Below, one piece after another: positions 8,741 to 17,307 of a DNA stretch of 64,000 nt. The DNA is taken from assembly GCA_937898635.1 (NCBI GenBank), contig CALEJW010000044.1, forward strand, positions 18,539-82,538. The letters run 5' to 3'. The notes beneath the pieces were generated by a model, which was not told where the DNA came from, made no database searches, and saw only the letters and a program-made list of their open reading frames with translations. Position numbers and translations under genes: made by a program. Every line of letters begins with the position of its first letter. Positions within the stretch are counted from its first letter, which is position 1. Source of the DNA: an uncultured Pseudomonadota bacterium (lineage in GTDB: Bacteria > Pseudomonadota > Gammaproteobacteria > Burkholderiales > Usitatibacteraceae).

Positions 8741-9211
8741 GTGAAACGATTCCTCGCCGCCGCCTTTTCGGCCCTGCTGCTCGCCTTCAGCGCCACGGAC
8801 GCCGCCGCCCAGGCCTCGTCCAAGGGCACCGCGGCCGAAGCCACCGCGATGGTGGACAAGGCCATCGCCTTCATCAAGAAGAACGGCCGCGAGAAGGCCT
8901 TCGCCGAGTTCAACAACCCGAAGGGCCAGTTCACGGACCGCGACCTCTACGTGGTCGTCTACAGCATGACGGGCAAGGTGCTCTCCCACGGCGCGAACGC
9001 GAAGATGATCGGCCGCGACGTGATCGAGCTGCGCGACGTCGACGGGAAGTTCTTCGTGAAGGAGCGCGTGGAGATGATGTCCAAGGGCCCCAACGCCAAG
9101 GGCTGGCAGGACTACAAGTTCATGAACCCGGTCTCCCGGCAGATCGAGCCCAAGTCGATGTTCATCCAGCGCTTCGAGGACATGATCGTCGGCTGCGGCA
9201 TCTACAAGTAG
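8741..9211 (+). CDS. secreted single-Cache-domain protein
   Basis: A 156-residue protein with a clear signal peptide (basic n-region, hydrophobic core, Ala-rich cleavage region near residue 23). The mature part has the layout of a single Cache (sCache) sensor domain: a long N-terminal helix ([14 protein letters not shown]), then [21 protein letters not shown] and a [15 protein letters not shown] segment. Cache domains bind small ligands outside the cytoplasm, usually as part of a receptor; here the domain is a free periplasmic protein just upstream of an MCP gene. I infer, without proof, a ligand-presenting role for that MCP. GTG at 8741 was chosen because the signal peptide starts there. Confidence 0.75.
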   Translation: MKRFLAAAFSALLLAFSATDAAAQASSKGTAAEATAMVDKAIAFIKKNGREKAFAEFNNPKGQFTDRDLYVVVYSMTGKVLSHGANAKMIGRDVIELRDVDGKFFVKERVEMMSKGPNAKGWQDYKFMNPVSRQIEPKSMFIQRFEDMIVGCGIYK

Positions 9212-9233
9212 CCGGCTGCGCAAACCCGCCACG

Positions 9234-9255
9234 GGGCGGCCCTTCGCGGCCGCCC
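9234..9255 (+). terminator. GC-rich hairpin between the Cache gene and the first MCP gene
   Basis: GGGCGGCC at 9234-9241 pairs perfectly with GGCCGCCC at 9248-9255 around a six-base loop. No T tract follows, so it is not a classical intrinsic terminator. It may attenuate read-through or stabilise the 3' end of the Cache mRNA. It also lies only 17 bp before the MCP ATG. Confidence 0.35.
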
Positions 9256-9272
9256 GACCACTGGAGCGCCCC

Positions 9273-10973
9273 ATGTTCCTACGCAAGATGCGCATCGGCA
9301 CCCGGCTCGCCGTCGGCTTCGGTTCCATCCTCGTGTTCCTGATGGCGGTCGTGGTCGCCGTGACGTTCATGGGCAAGAGCAGCCGCGACGAGCTCATGGC
9401 CGTCCTCGGGGCGGCGAGCGCGAAGGAGGCGCTGGCCGCGGAGATGAAGGCCCTCGCGCTGGAGCAGTCCAGCGTCATGCGCAACATCGGCCTGCACAGC
9501 GACATCAAGCTCATGCAGCAGGACGAGGACCGGGCCCGGGCGCTGGGCAAGTCCTTCGACGAGGCGCTGCGCCGGATGCAGGTCCTCGCGGTGCAGCCCG
9601 ACGAGCGCGCCATCCTCGACATGCTCGCGACGGTGGACGGGGCGCTCAACGCCCCGTTCCGCCAGGCGATCGGCCTGTCCACGAGCTTCCGCAACGAGGA
9701 GGCCGCCCAGGTCCTCATGGGCGAGGTCGACCCGCTCATCCGCACCTTCCTCGGGGAGCTGAACAACCTGATCGAGATCCAGAAGAAGGCGAACCGCGCC
9801 GCCGTCGAGGAGGCCATCGCCTCCGGCGAGCGGCGGGCGGCGGTCGCCTACGCCATCGTCGCGGTCGTGCTGGTGCTCGCCGCCCTCATCGCCTGGGCCA
9901 TCACCCGCAGCATCACCGTGCCGATGGGCGAGAGCGTCGGCGTGGCCCGGCGGGTGGCCGCCGGGGACCTCTCCGGGAGGGTGAAGGCGAGCGGCCGCGA
10001 CGAGGCGGGCGAGCTCCTGCGCGCGCTCGCCGAGATGAACGACGGCCTGTCGCGGATGGTGCTGCAGATCCGCTCGGGCGCGGAGTCGATCGCGGTGGGC
10101 GCCCAGCAGGTGGCCGCCGGCAACCAGAGCCTGTCGAGCCGCACCGAGGAGCACGCGAGCTCGCTCGAGGAGACGGCCTCGACGCTCGAGGAGTTCACCA
10201 CGACGGTCAAGCAGAACGCCGAGCACGCCAAGCAGGCCAGCGAGCTCGCCAGCTCCGCCTCGACGACCGCGCAGCGCGGCGGCGAGGTGGTGAGCAAGGT
10301 CGTCACCACGATGCAGGAGGTGACCACCTCCTCCAAGCGCATCTCCGAGATCATCGGCGTGATCGACGGGATCTCCTTCCAGACCAACATCCTCGCGCTC
10401 AACGCGGCCGTGGAAGCCGCGCGGGCGGGCGAGCAGGGGCGGGGCTTCGCCGTGGTCGCCTCCGAGGTGAGGAGCCTCGCGCAGCGCTCGGCGGCCTCCG
10501 CCAAGGAGATCCGCGGGCTCATCGAGACTTCCGTGGGCAAGGTGGAGGCCGGCGCGAAGCTGGTCGAGCAGGCGGGCAGGACGATGGACGAACTGGTCGC
10601 CTCCGTGCGGCGCGTGGCCGAGATCATGACCGAGATCGCCTCGGCGAGCCACGAGCAGAGCTCGGGCATCGAGCAGATCAACAAGGCCATCACGCAGATG
10701 GACACCGTCGTGCAGATGAACGCCTCCCTCGTCGAGGAGGCCACGGCCGCGGCCACCAGCATGGCCAACCAGGCCGCGGGCCTCGCGCGCTCCGTGGCGC
10801 AGTTCCGGGTCGCGGACGAGGCCGCCGAAGCGCCGCCCGCCGTCCTCGCGGCCGGCCCCCGCGGGGCGACGCTCGCCGCACCGGCGGCCGCGGCGCCCGC
10901 CCGGGTCGCCCAGGGCGCGCGCAACGAACCCCTCCTCGCGGACGGTGACGGCGAGGAATGGAAAGAGTTCTGA
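9273..10973 (+). CDS. methyl-accepting chemotaxis protein with CheR/CheB-tether pentapeptide
   Basis: A 566-residue inner-membrane receptor. A first membrane segment lies at ~12-32, a periplasmic four-helix-bundle-type region follows, and a second segment lies at ~190-212. A HAMP domain comes next, then a long coiled coil with the conserved signalling tip ([19 protein letters not shown]). Several Glu/Gln-rich stretches could be methylated. The protein ends in EEWKEF, matching the xWxxF tether that docks CheR and CheB in receptors of enterobacteria. The receptor senses an unknown external ligand and signals through CheA and CheW of the same cluster. The upstream Cache protein may be functionally linked. 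Confidence 0.93.
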   Translation: MFLRKMRIGTRLAVGFGSILVFLMAVVVAVTFMGKSSRDELMAVLGAASAKEALAAEMKALALEQSSVMRNIGLHSDIKLMQQDEDRARALGKSFDEALRRMQVLAVQPDERAILDMLATVDGALNAPFRQAIGLSTSFRNEEAAQVLMGEVDPLIRTFLGELNNLIEIQKKANRAAVEEAIASGERRAAVAYAIVAVVLVLAALIAWAITRSITVPMGESVGVARRVAAGDLSGRVKASGRDEAGELLRALAEMNDGLSRMVLQIRSGAESIAVGAQQVAAGNQSLSSRTEEHASSLEETASTLEEFTTTVKQNAEHAKQASELASSASTTAQRGGEVVSKVVTTMQEVTTSSKRISEIIGVIDGISFQTNILALNAAVEAARAGEQGRGFAVVASEVRSLAQRSAASAKEIRGLIETSVGKVEAGAKLVEQAGRTMDELVASVRRVAEIMTEIASASHEQSSGIEQINKAITQMDTVVQMNASLVEEATAAATSMANQAAGLARSVAQFRVADEAAEAPPAVLAAGPRGATLAAPAAAAPARVAQGARNEPLLADGDGEEWKEF

Positions 10974-11043
10974 GGCCGGGGCCGCGCACGCCCGCCGATC
11001 GGCTCCCGCCAGGCACGCAGGACCCCCAAGAAGGAGAACCCCG

Positions 11044-11880
11044 ATGACGATGATCGCCATGACCCGCGAAATGGGTTCGCTCGGCAGGGACGTGGCCACG
11101 CGCCTCGCCGAGCGCATGAACCGCAAGGTGGTCTACCACGAGATCATCGACCAGATGGCCAGCAAGGCGCGCGTACGGAAGAGCCACGTGGTGCGCTTCC
11201 TCGAGGGCGGCGCGAGCCTCCTGGAGAGGCTCACCGCCGAGAAGACGAGCGTGTCCATCTTCACCGCGGACGAGACCTTCCGCTTCGTGCGCGACGGCTC
11301 CGTGGGCGTGCTCCGCGGCTGGGGCGCCACGCACCTGCTGCGCAGCGTCCCGCACGTGGTGCGGGTGCGCGTGTGCGCGCCGCTCGCGCTGCGGATCGAG
11401 CGGATGATGAGCCGCCTGGGCACCGACGACCGCGCCTCGGTCGAGAACGAGATCCTCATGAACGAGGAGGCGCACACGGCGATCGCCCGGCGCCACTTCG
11501 GCATCGACTGGCGCGACCCCGAGCACTACGACGTGGTGCTCTCGACCGAGCGCCTGAGCGTGGACGAGTGCGTCGCCGAGGTCGAGAACCTCATGCGCAT
11601 GGAACGGTTCCGGGAAACGCCTGAATCGCTCCAGTCCGCCGAGAACCTCTCGCTCGAGTGGAGCGTGCGCGCGGCCCTCAAGCGCGACGCGCGCACCGCG
11701 GGCGTGGCGATCGGCGTCGAGTGCCGGGAGGGCCGGGCGCGCCTCTACGGGATCGTGGACCGGCAGGCCGAGGCCGACGCCGTCGCCGAGGTGGCCGCGG
11801 GCGTCGAGGGCGTGCGCGAGGTCGCCTCGGAGCTGAAGAGCGCCCAGTCGGCGGCCTCGCGGTCGCGGCGGCAGTCTTGA
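11044..11880 (+). CDS. cytidylate-kinase-like protein with C-terminal BON domain
   Basis: A 278-residue protein. Residues 1-~200 match the cytidylate-kinase-like family (PF13189 type): TREMGSLGRDVATRLAERM at the N terminus, HEIIDQMA, and RVRVCAPLALRIERMM in the middle. The nucleotide loop reads GSLG instead of the more usual GSGG. Residues ~215-278 look like a BON domain (AALKRDARTAGVAIGVECREG, then VDRQAEADAVAEVAAGVEGV), a fold often tied to membrane or phospholipid binding. Whether it phosphorylates a nucleotide is unknown. An AAGGAG lies just upstream of the ATG at 11044. It sits between an MCP and an FHA gene inside the chemotaxis cluster, so a regulatory role seems likely. Confidence 0.7.
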   Translation: MTMIAMTREMGSLGRDVATRLAERMNRKVVYHEIIDQMASKARVRKSHVVRFLEGGASLLERLTAEKTSVSIFTADETFRFVRDGSVGVLRGWGATHLLRSVPHVVRVRVCAPLALRIERMMSRLGTDDRASVENEILMNEEAHTAIARRHFGIDWRDPEHYDVVLSTERLSVDECVAEVENLMRMERFRETPESLQSAENLSLEWSVRAALKRDARTAGVAIGVECREGRARLYGIVDRQAEADAVAEVAAGVEGVREVASELKSAQSAASRSRRQS

Positions 11881-11908
11881 ACGCCGAGGCGGGAGCGCCG
11901 GGGCAAGA

Positions 11909-11914
11909 TAGAAT
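11909..11914 (+). promoter_or_regulatory. -10-like hexamer upstream of the FHA gene
   Basis: TAGAAT, one mismatch from TATAAT, lies 45 bp before the ATG of the FHA gene in the 78-bp gap. A -35 box is not evident. It could start an internal transcript for the che genes. Confidence 0.3.
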
Positions 11915-11958
11915 GCGCGCTCCAGCAACCGGCCCGGACAGAAGGCGGCATTCGAACC

Positions 11959-12747
11959 ATGGCAACGCGAGTGGTGGTGAGCTTCGAGGGCGCGATCGTC
12001 GCCGAGGTGGAGCTCACCCGTCCCGTCACGGTGATCGGCCGTCACCCGGACTGCGAGATCGTCCTGGAGCATCCCGCGGTCTCGCTGCGCCACGCGCTCC
12101 TGCGCGTGGTGGACCGGACGGTCTACCTGGAGGACCTCGCGAGCACCAACGGCACGCTCGTGAACGGGATCCCCGCCTCCCACCAGGTGCTGCACCACCT
12201 GGATCTCGTCCAGGCGGGCATGCACAAGCTGCACTTCTTCGACGACGCCCTCCTCGCGGGCGGGGTGAACGACCTGGAAAGCACGGTCCTGAACGAGTAC
12301 GAGCACACGATGCTCGCCTCGGCGGCGGCTCCCGCCCCGGCGGCTCCCGCCCCGGCGCCGGCGCCGCCGGCGGCGGCCGACCTTTCCCGCACGATGGCGA
12401 TCCCGCGCCCCGAGGGGCTCGCCGCCCCGTCGCCAGGCCCGGGCGCCTCGCCGCGGGTGGATCTCGCATTGCGCTTCCCGGGTCCCGGCGGCGCGCAGGA
12501 ATACCTCCGGCTCGACCGGGCCAATACGCTGGTCGGGATCGCCGGAGGCGACGCAGCCCTGGTGGTGAAGCGCGGCACCGGGCTCTTCCTCGCCCCCCTG
12601 GCGGGGCACGGCCGCATGCGGCTCAACGGCGAGCCGGTGGGGCCGGGCACGCGGGCGATCCGCGAGGGCGACCGGATAGAGGTGGGCGGGACGAGCTACG
12701 AACTGGTCGTGGCCGGCGCCCTGCCTCCCGAACAGGCGCAGGCATGA
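11959..12747 (+). CDS. FHA-domain protein
   Basis: A 262-residue cytoplasmic protein. Residues ~23-95 are a forkhead-associated domain with the key GRHPDCEIVL, SLRHALL and STNGTLVNG elements used to bind phosphothreonine. An Ala/Pro-rich linker (~115-145) leads to a second domain (~165-255) with similar spacing (GIAGGD, then GHGRMRLNGEPV) that looks like a diverged FHA fold. FHA proteins read the output of Ser/Thr kinases; one such kinase is encoded at 18871-20208 in the same cluster, making it the obvious candidate partner (inference). The stop lies 10 bp before the next gene. Confidence 0.85.
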   Translation: MATRVVVSFEGAIVAEVELTRPVTVIGRHPDCEIVLEHPAVSLRHALLRVVDRTVYLEDLASTNGTLVNGIPASHQVLHHLDLVQAGMHKLHFFDDALLAGGVNDLESTVLNEYEHTMLASAAAPAPAAPAPAPAPPAAADLSRTMAIPRPEGLAAPSPGPGASPRVDLALRFPGPGGAQEYLRLDRANTLVGIAGGDAALVVKRGTGLFLAPLAGHGRMRLNGEPVGPGTRAIREGDRIEVGGTSYELVVAGALPPEQAQA

Positions 12748-12757
12748 GGAGACGGGC

Positions 12758-13300
12758 ATGAACGACGGCGAGGCCTTCGCGAAGGACGCGCGGGAGGCGA
12801 AGGAAGCGGCGCGGGCGGCGGACCTCCTGGTGACGGTCGCCACCTCGCTCAACGAGCGCCTCGGCGTGACGGCGCTGGAACTCGAGAGGAGCCAGGACCT
12901 CCTCCGGGAGGCCTCCGAGGAGCTCCTCACGGCTTTCCGGGGCGCGGCCGACCGGATCGTGGACGCGCAGCGCGTGGCCGCCAGCGGCAGCGAGGGCGGG
13001 GCGGACTACGGGGTCGTCCTGGAGCACCTCTACCGGGCCGTGCACCACCTGCAGTCCCACGACCTCGTGAACCAGCTGATCGACGCGCAGAAGCTGCGGG
13101 TGGACAAGATGCGCGAGAAGCTGAGCGAGGCCCTGTCGCTCGCGGTGCCGCCGGTGGCCGCCCCGGGCCACGCCGAGGAATGGATCGGCCGCTCCCGGGC
13201 GATGCTCGACTGCATCGTCGCGGGCATCGCGCAGATCGACGCCGAGGCGAAGGCGCCCCGGGGCGGCTCGCTCGGCGCCGGCAGCGTGGACCTCTTCTGA
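12758..13300 (+). CDS. small coiled-coil protein with CheZ-like DxxxQ motif
   Basis: A 180-residue, mostly helical cytoplasmic protein without membrane segments. Residues ~95-110 read VHHLQSHDLVNQLID, so Asp102 and Gln106 have the D-x-x-x-Q spacing of the catalytic pair of CheZ (Asp143 and Gln147 in E. coli). The C terminus is GSVDLF, after a Gly-rich linker, reminiscent of the hydrophobic CheY-binding tail of CheZ. It lies directly upstream of cheY and no standard cheZ is seen in the window. I infer a CheZ-type phosphatase of CheY-P. It is shorter than E. coli CheZ (214 residues) and lacks other recognisable CheZ sequence, so this is only a candidate. Confidence 0.55.
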   Translation: MNDGEAFAKDAREAKEAARAADLLVTVATSLNERLGVTALELERSQDLLREASEELLTAFRGAADRIVDAQRVAASGSEGGADYGVVLEHLYRAVHHLQSHDLVNQLIDAQKLRVDKMREKLSEALSLAVPPVAAPGHAEEWIGRSRAMLDCIVAGIAQIDAEAKAPRGGSLGAGSVDLF

Positions 13301-13350
13301 GCCTGCCGCACCCGGCAGCCCGACGAAACGAATCCGAGGTGGCCCCAGAC

Positions 13351-13713
13351 ATGAAGACAGTGCTCGCAGTTGACGACTCCGCCACGATGCGCGAGATGGT
13401 CGCCTTCGTCCTCGAAAGCGCCGGCTACCGGGTGATCGAGGCCGAGGACGGCGCCAAGGGCCTGGAGCGGGCGCGGGCGACCCCGGTCGACCTCGTGATC
13501 ACCGACCAGAACATGCCCAACATGGACGGCCTCACGCTGGTGCGCTCGCTGCGCGAGCTGCGCGAGTACAAGGCGGTGCCGATCCTGCTCCTCACCACGG
13601 AGTCCTCGGACGGCATGAAGTCCCAGGGCCGCGCCGCGGGGGCCACGGGGTGGCTGGTGAAGCCCTTCGACCCGGCGACCCTCCTGGAGATCGTCCGCAA
13701 GGTCCTTCGCTAG
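13351..13713 (+). CDS. cheY: chemotaxis response regulator CheY
   Basis: A 120-residue single receiver domain. The acidic pair is in AVDDS (residues 6-10), the phosphorylation site is Asp52 in TDQNMPNMDG, the switch Thr is in LLTTES and the conserved Lys104 is in LVKPFD. No output domain follows, as expected for CheY, which carries the signal from CheA to the flagellar switch. The ATG at 13351 was chosen because it gives the standard N terminus; the frame is open further upstream without homology. It lies between the CheZ-like gene and cheA. Confidence 0.92.
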   Translation: MKTVLAVDDSATMREMVAFVLESAGYRVIEAEDGAKGLERARATPVDLVITDQNMPNMDGLTLVRSLRELREYKAVPILLLTTESSDGMKSQGRAAGATGWLVKPFDPATLLEIVRKVLR

Positions 13714-13727
13714 GGCACGGCGCCCCC

Positions 13728-15797
13728 ATGGCCATCGATCTCAACCGCTTCATCGGCACCTTCTTCGACGAGGCCCAGGAGCACCTGGAGTCGATCGAGG
13801 AGCGCGCCATGGCCCTGGGCGCGAACCGCCGCGACCCCGAGATCCTCAACGCGATCTTCCGCGCCGCCCACTCGATCAAGGGCGGAAGCGGCACCTTCGG
13901 CTTCGCCCAGCTGAGCGAGGCGACGCACGAGATGGAGACGCTCTTCGACGCGCTGCGGCGCGGCCAGGGGCACGCCGACGACGCGACCATCCGGCTGCTG
14001 CTGGACGCCTGCGACGCGTTCCGGGACCACCTCGGGCGCCTTCGCGAGGGCGACCGCGGCGCCGATCCCGCCATGGAGGCGGTGCGCGCGCGCCTGGCCG
14101 GCTTCCGCTCCGGGAAGGCCGCGCCCGCCGCCGTCGCGGCTGCCGCGGCCGTGACGCTCCCGGGGATGCGCACGGTCGTCGCGCGGGCCGCGCCGGGATC
14201 CGGCGACACCGGCTCGACGCAGGCGCTGAAGGACGCGCTCGCCGCCTTCGGCGACATCCTCGCCGAGGCCGACCAGGCCGGCGAGATCCGGGTGGCCACG
14301 GCCCAGTCCCTCGAGGAGCTCGCCGACGCGCTCGCCTTCGCCCTCCCGCCCGGCAGCTTCGAGCTCGCCGAGGCCCGGGCGCCGGGCGAGGGCGAACGCT
14401 ACGGGCTCTTCGCCGAGGCGCCGCCGGAGGAGAAATACGGTCTCTTCGAGCCGGCGCCGCCGGCGGCCGCGGAGAAGTACGGGCTCTTCGAGGACGCGCC
14501 GGGCGCGCCCGGCGGCGACACCACGCCACCGGCCGCCGCAGCGCCTTCACCCGTGCCGCCGCAAGCGCCCGCGCCGGAGGCCGCCGCCGCGGGGGAGGGC
14601 GCCCGCGCCCGCGCCGAGCAGTCCTCCATCCGCGTGAGCGTGGAGAAGATCGACCGGATCGTGAACCTCGTGGGCGAGCTCGTGGTCGCCCAGGCCATGC
14701 TCCAGCAGGCCGCGGCCAAGGCCACCGAGGAGGACGAGCAGCTCGCCCACAGCCTCGCCACGCTCGACCGCAACACCCGCGACCTGCAGCAGGCGGTGAT
14801 GTCGATCCGCATGATGCCGGTGGAATTCGTCTTCAGCCGCTTCCCGCGCCTGGTGTACGACCTGTCCACGCAGCTCGGCAAGAAGGTGGAGCTGCGCACG
14901 CTCGGCCACGAGACGGAGCTCGACAAGGAGATGATCGAGCTCCTCGTGGACCCGCTCACGCACGTGGTGAGGAACGCGATCGACCACGGCATCGAGAAGC
15001 CCGCGCAGCGCCGCGCCGCCGGCAAGCCGGAGTCGGGGACGGTCTCGATGCGCGCGACCCACCGCGGCGGCAGCGTGGTGATCGAGGTCGCCGACGACGG
15101 CTGCGGGCTCGACCGCGAGAGGATCCTCGCCAAGGCCCGGGAGCTCGGCATGGCCGCGAGCGACGCGATGAGCGACGCGGAAGCCTGGGCGCTCATCTTC
15201 GAGGCGGGGTTCACGACGGCCGCGGAAGTCACGCAGCTCTCGGGTCGCGGGGTGGGGATGGACGTCGTGCGGCGCAACATCGGCGCGCTCGGCGGCAGCG
15301 TCGCCGTGAACTCCGTGCGCGGGGAGGGCACGACGATCACGATCCAGCTCCCGCTCACCCTCGCCGTCCTCGACGGGATGATCGTGAGCGTGGGCGAGGA
15401 GCAGTACATCATCCCGCTGGAATTCGTGGCCGAGGCGTTCAAGCCCGACAACGCGGACGTGAAGATGGTGGTGAACCAGGCCTCGCTCGTCGCGGTGCGG
15501 GGCGAGCACCTGCCGATCGTGCGCCTGGAGGACGTGGTGGAGCTCCCCGAGACCGACTTCCCGCGCCCGGAGCCCCTGTGCCTGGTGGTCGAGATCGACG
15601 GCCGGCGCGCGGCCCTCCTCGTGGACGCGCTCGTGGGGCAGCAGCAGCTCGTGGTGAAGTCGCTCGACACCAACCTGCACTCGGTGCGCGGCATCGCCGG
15701 CGCCACCATCCTCGGCGACGGGCGCGTGGCGCTCATCCTCGACGTGGGCGCGATCATCCGCACGGGCGCCTCGCGCGGGGCCCGGAGCCCCGGATGA
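13728..15797 (+). CDS. cheA: chemotaxis histidine kinase CheA
   Basis: A 689-residue cytoplasmic kinase. The N-terminal HPt domain has the phospho-accepting His48 in FRAAHSIKGGSGTFGF. A variable linker (~225-290) holds three YGLF repeats in place of a normal P2 domain. Next come the dimerisation domain (IRVSVEKIDRIVNLVGELV), the ATPase domain with HVVRNAIDHGIE (N box), ADDGCGLD (G1) and GRGVGMDVVR (G2), and the CheW-like P5 domain at the C terminus. It phosphorylates CheY and CheB under receptor control. The stop overlaps the cheR start as ATGA. The ATG at 13728 gives the usual HPt N terminus. Confidence 0.95.
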   Translation: MAIDLNRFIGTFFDEAQEHLESIEERAMALGANRRDPEILNAIFRAAHSIKGGSGTFGFAQLSEATHEMETLFDALRRGQGHADDATIRLLLDACDAFRDHLGRLREGDRGADPAMEAVRARLAGFRSGKAAPAAVAAAAAVTLPGMRTVVARAAPGSGDTGSTQALKDALAAFGDILAEADQAGEIRVATAQSLEELADALAFALPPGSFELAEARAPGEGERYGLFAEAPPEEKYGLFEPAPPAAAEKYGLFEDAPGAPGGDTTPPAAAAPSPVPPQAPAPEAAAAGEGARARAEQSSIRVSVEKIDRIVNLVGELVVAQAMLQQAAAKATEEDEQLAHSLATLDRNTRDLQQAVMSIRMMPVEFVFSRFPRLVYDLSTQLGKKVELRTLGHETELDKEMIELLVDPLTHVVRNAIDHGIEKPAQRRAAGKPESGTVSMRATHRGGSVVIEVADDGCGLDRERILAKARELGMAASDAMSDAEAWALIFEAGFTTAAEVTQLSGRGVGMDVVRRNIGALGGSVAVNSVRGEGTTITIQLPLTLAVLDGMIVSVGEEQYIIPLEFVAEAFKPDNADVKMVVNQASLVAVRGEHLPIVRLEDVVELPETDFPRPEPLCLVVEIDGRRAALLVDALVGQQQLVVKSLDTNLHSVRGIAGATILGDGRVALILDVGAIIRTGASRGARSPG
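14400..14489 (+). repeat. three in-frame YGLF short-motif repeats in the CheA linker
   Basis: Codons for YGLF begin at 14400, 14436 and 14478 within cheA, each preceded by a charged residue and followed by an acidic, Pro-rich stretch (YGLFAEAPP, YGLFEPAPP, YGLFEDAPG). They take the place of the CheY/CheB-binding P2 domain between HPt and dimerisation domains. Docking of response regulators by these peptides is an inference. Confidence 0.7.
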
Positions 15798-16687
15798 GCG
15801 AGGCGGCCATGGCCCTCCCGGAAGTCCCCGCCCCGCCGCCGGCCGCCGACGGCGCCCGGCGCGAGTTCGCGTTCAGCGCGGAGCATTTCCGGCTGATCAG
15901 CCAGCGCGTGTACGCCTTCTCGGGGATCCGCCTCCCGGAGGCCAAGCGCGAGATGGTCTACGCGCGCCTCGCCCGGCGCCTGCGCTCGCTCGGCATCGGC
16001 TCCTTCGACGACTACCTGCGCTTCCTCGAGCTCGAGCCCGCGGAGTGGGAGCACTGCACCAACGCGCTCACCACCAACGTCACGTCCTTCTATCGCGAGG
16101 CGCACCACTTCGAGATCCTCGCCGCCCATGCCGCCGCGGGCGCCGGCGCGCAGCCCTACCGCGTGTGGAGCGCCGGATGCTCCACGGGCGAGGAGCCCTA
16201 CACCATCGCGATGTGCCTGCACGAGACGCTCGCGGGCGCGCCCTTCGAGGTGCTCGCGACCGACCTCGACACGCAGGTGCTCGCGAGCGCGCGGCAGGGC
16301 GTGTACCCCGTCCAGTCGGTGCTGCGCCTGTCCGCCGAGCGCCAGCGCCGCTTCTTCCTGCGCGGGACCGGGCGCCAGGAAGGCAAGGCCCGGGTTCGCC
16401 GCGAGATCGCCGGGCGCGTGGAGTTCCTGCGCGTGAACCTCATGGACGAGGAATGGCCCGTCGTCCCGGGGCTGGACGCGATATTCTGCCGCAACGTCAT
16501 GATCTACTTCGACAAGCCCACGCAGCGCCGGCTCATCGACCGCTTCGCCCGCCTCCTCAAGCCCGACGGGCTCTTCTTCGCGGGGCACGCGGAGAGCCTG
16601 CTCGACTCGGGGCGGGTGTTCCGCCTGCGGGGACAGACGGTGTACGAACTGGCCGCCCGCCGGGCGGCCCCGGGGGGGACGCCGTGA
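15794..16687 (+). CDS. cheR: chemotaxis protein methyltransferase CheR
   Basis: A 297-residue SAM-dependent methyltransferase. The N-terminal helical domain (residues ~25-95) is followed by the catalytic domain with NVTSFYRE, the SAM-binding loop WSAGCSTGEEPYTIA, ATDLDTQVL, and FCRNVMIYF. CheR adds methyl groups to MCP glutamates; both MCPs in this cluster end in a WxxF peptide it could dock on. The start ATG overlaps the cheA stop (ATGA) and its stop overlaps the cheD start (GTGA). Confidence 0.95.
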   Translation: MSEAAMALPEVPAPPPAADGARREFAFSAEHFRLISQRVYAFSGIRLPEAKREMVYARLARRLRSLGIGSFDDYLRFLELEPAEWEHCTNALTTNVTSFYREAHHFEILAAHAAAGAGAQPYRVWSAGCSTGEEPYTIAMCLHETLAGAPFEVLATDLDTQVLASARQGVYPVQSVLRLSAERQRRFFLRGTGRQEGKARVRREIAGRVEFLRVNLMDEEWPVVPGLDAIFCRNVMIYFDKPTQRRLIDRFARLLKPDGLFFAGHAESLLDSGRVFRLRGQTVYELAARRAAPGGTP

Positions 16688-17307
16688 CGCGCGACGACGA
16701 TCCCCTCCAGGACAACCACCCGAACCGCTACTTCGACCCGCACTTCAAGGTCGACACGGCGAAGATCCTGCCCGGCGAGTACTACGCGACCAACAAGGAC
16801 ATGGCCCTGGTCACCGTGCTCGGCTCCTGCGTGTCGGCGTGCCTTCGCGACCGCCAGTCGGGCATCGGCGGCATGAACCACTTCATGCTGCCCGACGAGG
16901 GCAAGCTCATGGGCTCCCACGGCAACATCAGCGCCGGCGGGCGCTACGGCGTGCACGCGATGGAGCTCCTCGTGAACCAGATCCTCAAGCTGGGCGGGCG
17001 CCGCGACCGGCTGGAGGCGAAGGTCTTCGGCGGCGGCAACGTGCTGCAGGGCTTCATGCTCTCCAACGTCGGCCAGCAGAACGCGGAGTTCATCGTCGAG
17101 TACCTGAGCCTCGAGAACATCCCGATCGTCGCCCGCGACCTCCTCGACGTCTGGCCGCGCAAGATCTACTACTTCCCGAGGAGCGGCAAGGTGCTGGTCA
17201 AGCGGCTTCGCAAGGTGAACAACGACACCATCGTGCTGCGCGAACGCGACTACGGCGCGCGGCTCTTCCACGGCCCGATCGAGGGCGAGGCGGAGCTCTT
17301 CAAGTGA
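16684..17307 (+). CDS. cheD: chemoreceptor glutamine deamidase CheD
   Basis: A 207-residue protein. VTVLGSCVSACLRD contains the catalytic Cys and GGMNHFMLP the catalytic His of the CheD family; YGVHAMELLVNQILKLGG and KVFGGG are also typical. CheD deamidates receptor glutamines and in some species cooperates with CheC. No CheC is seen here. The protein ends in EAELFK, similar to other C termini in the cluster. GTG at 16684 overlaps the cheR stop, and the stop overlaps the cheB start (GTGA). Confidence 0.93.
   Translation: MTRDDDPLQDNHPNRYFDPHFKVDTAKILPGEYYATNKDMALVTVLGSCVSACLRDRQSGIGGMNHFMLPDEGKLMGSHGNISAGGRYGVHAMELLVNQILKLGGRRDRLEAKVFGGGNVLQGFMLSNVGQQNAEFIVEYLSLENIPIVARDLLDVWPRKIYYFPRSGKVLVKRLRKVNNDTIVLRERDYGARLFHGPIEGEAELFK

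Noticed and set aside
14399..16588. A 729-codon minus-strand frame over cheA and cheR.
   Set aside because: Ser/Arg/Thr-rich shadow without any motif, while the plus strand carries two complete Che proteins.
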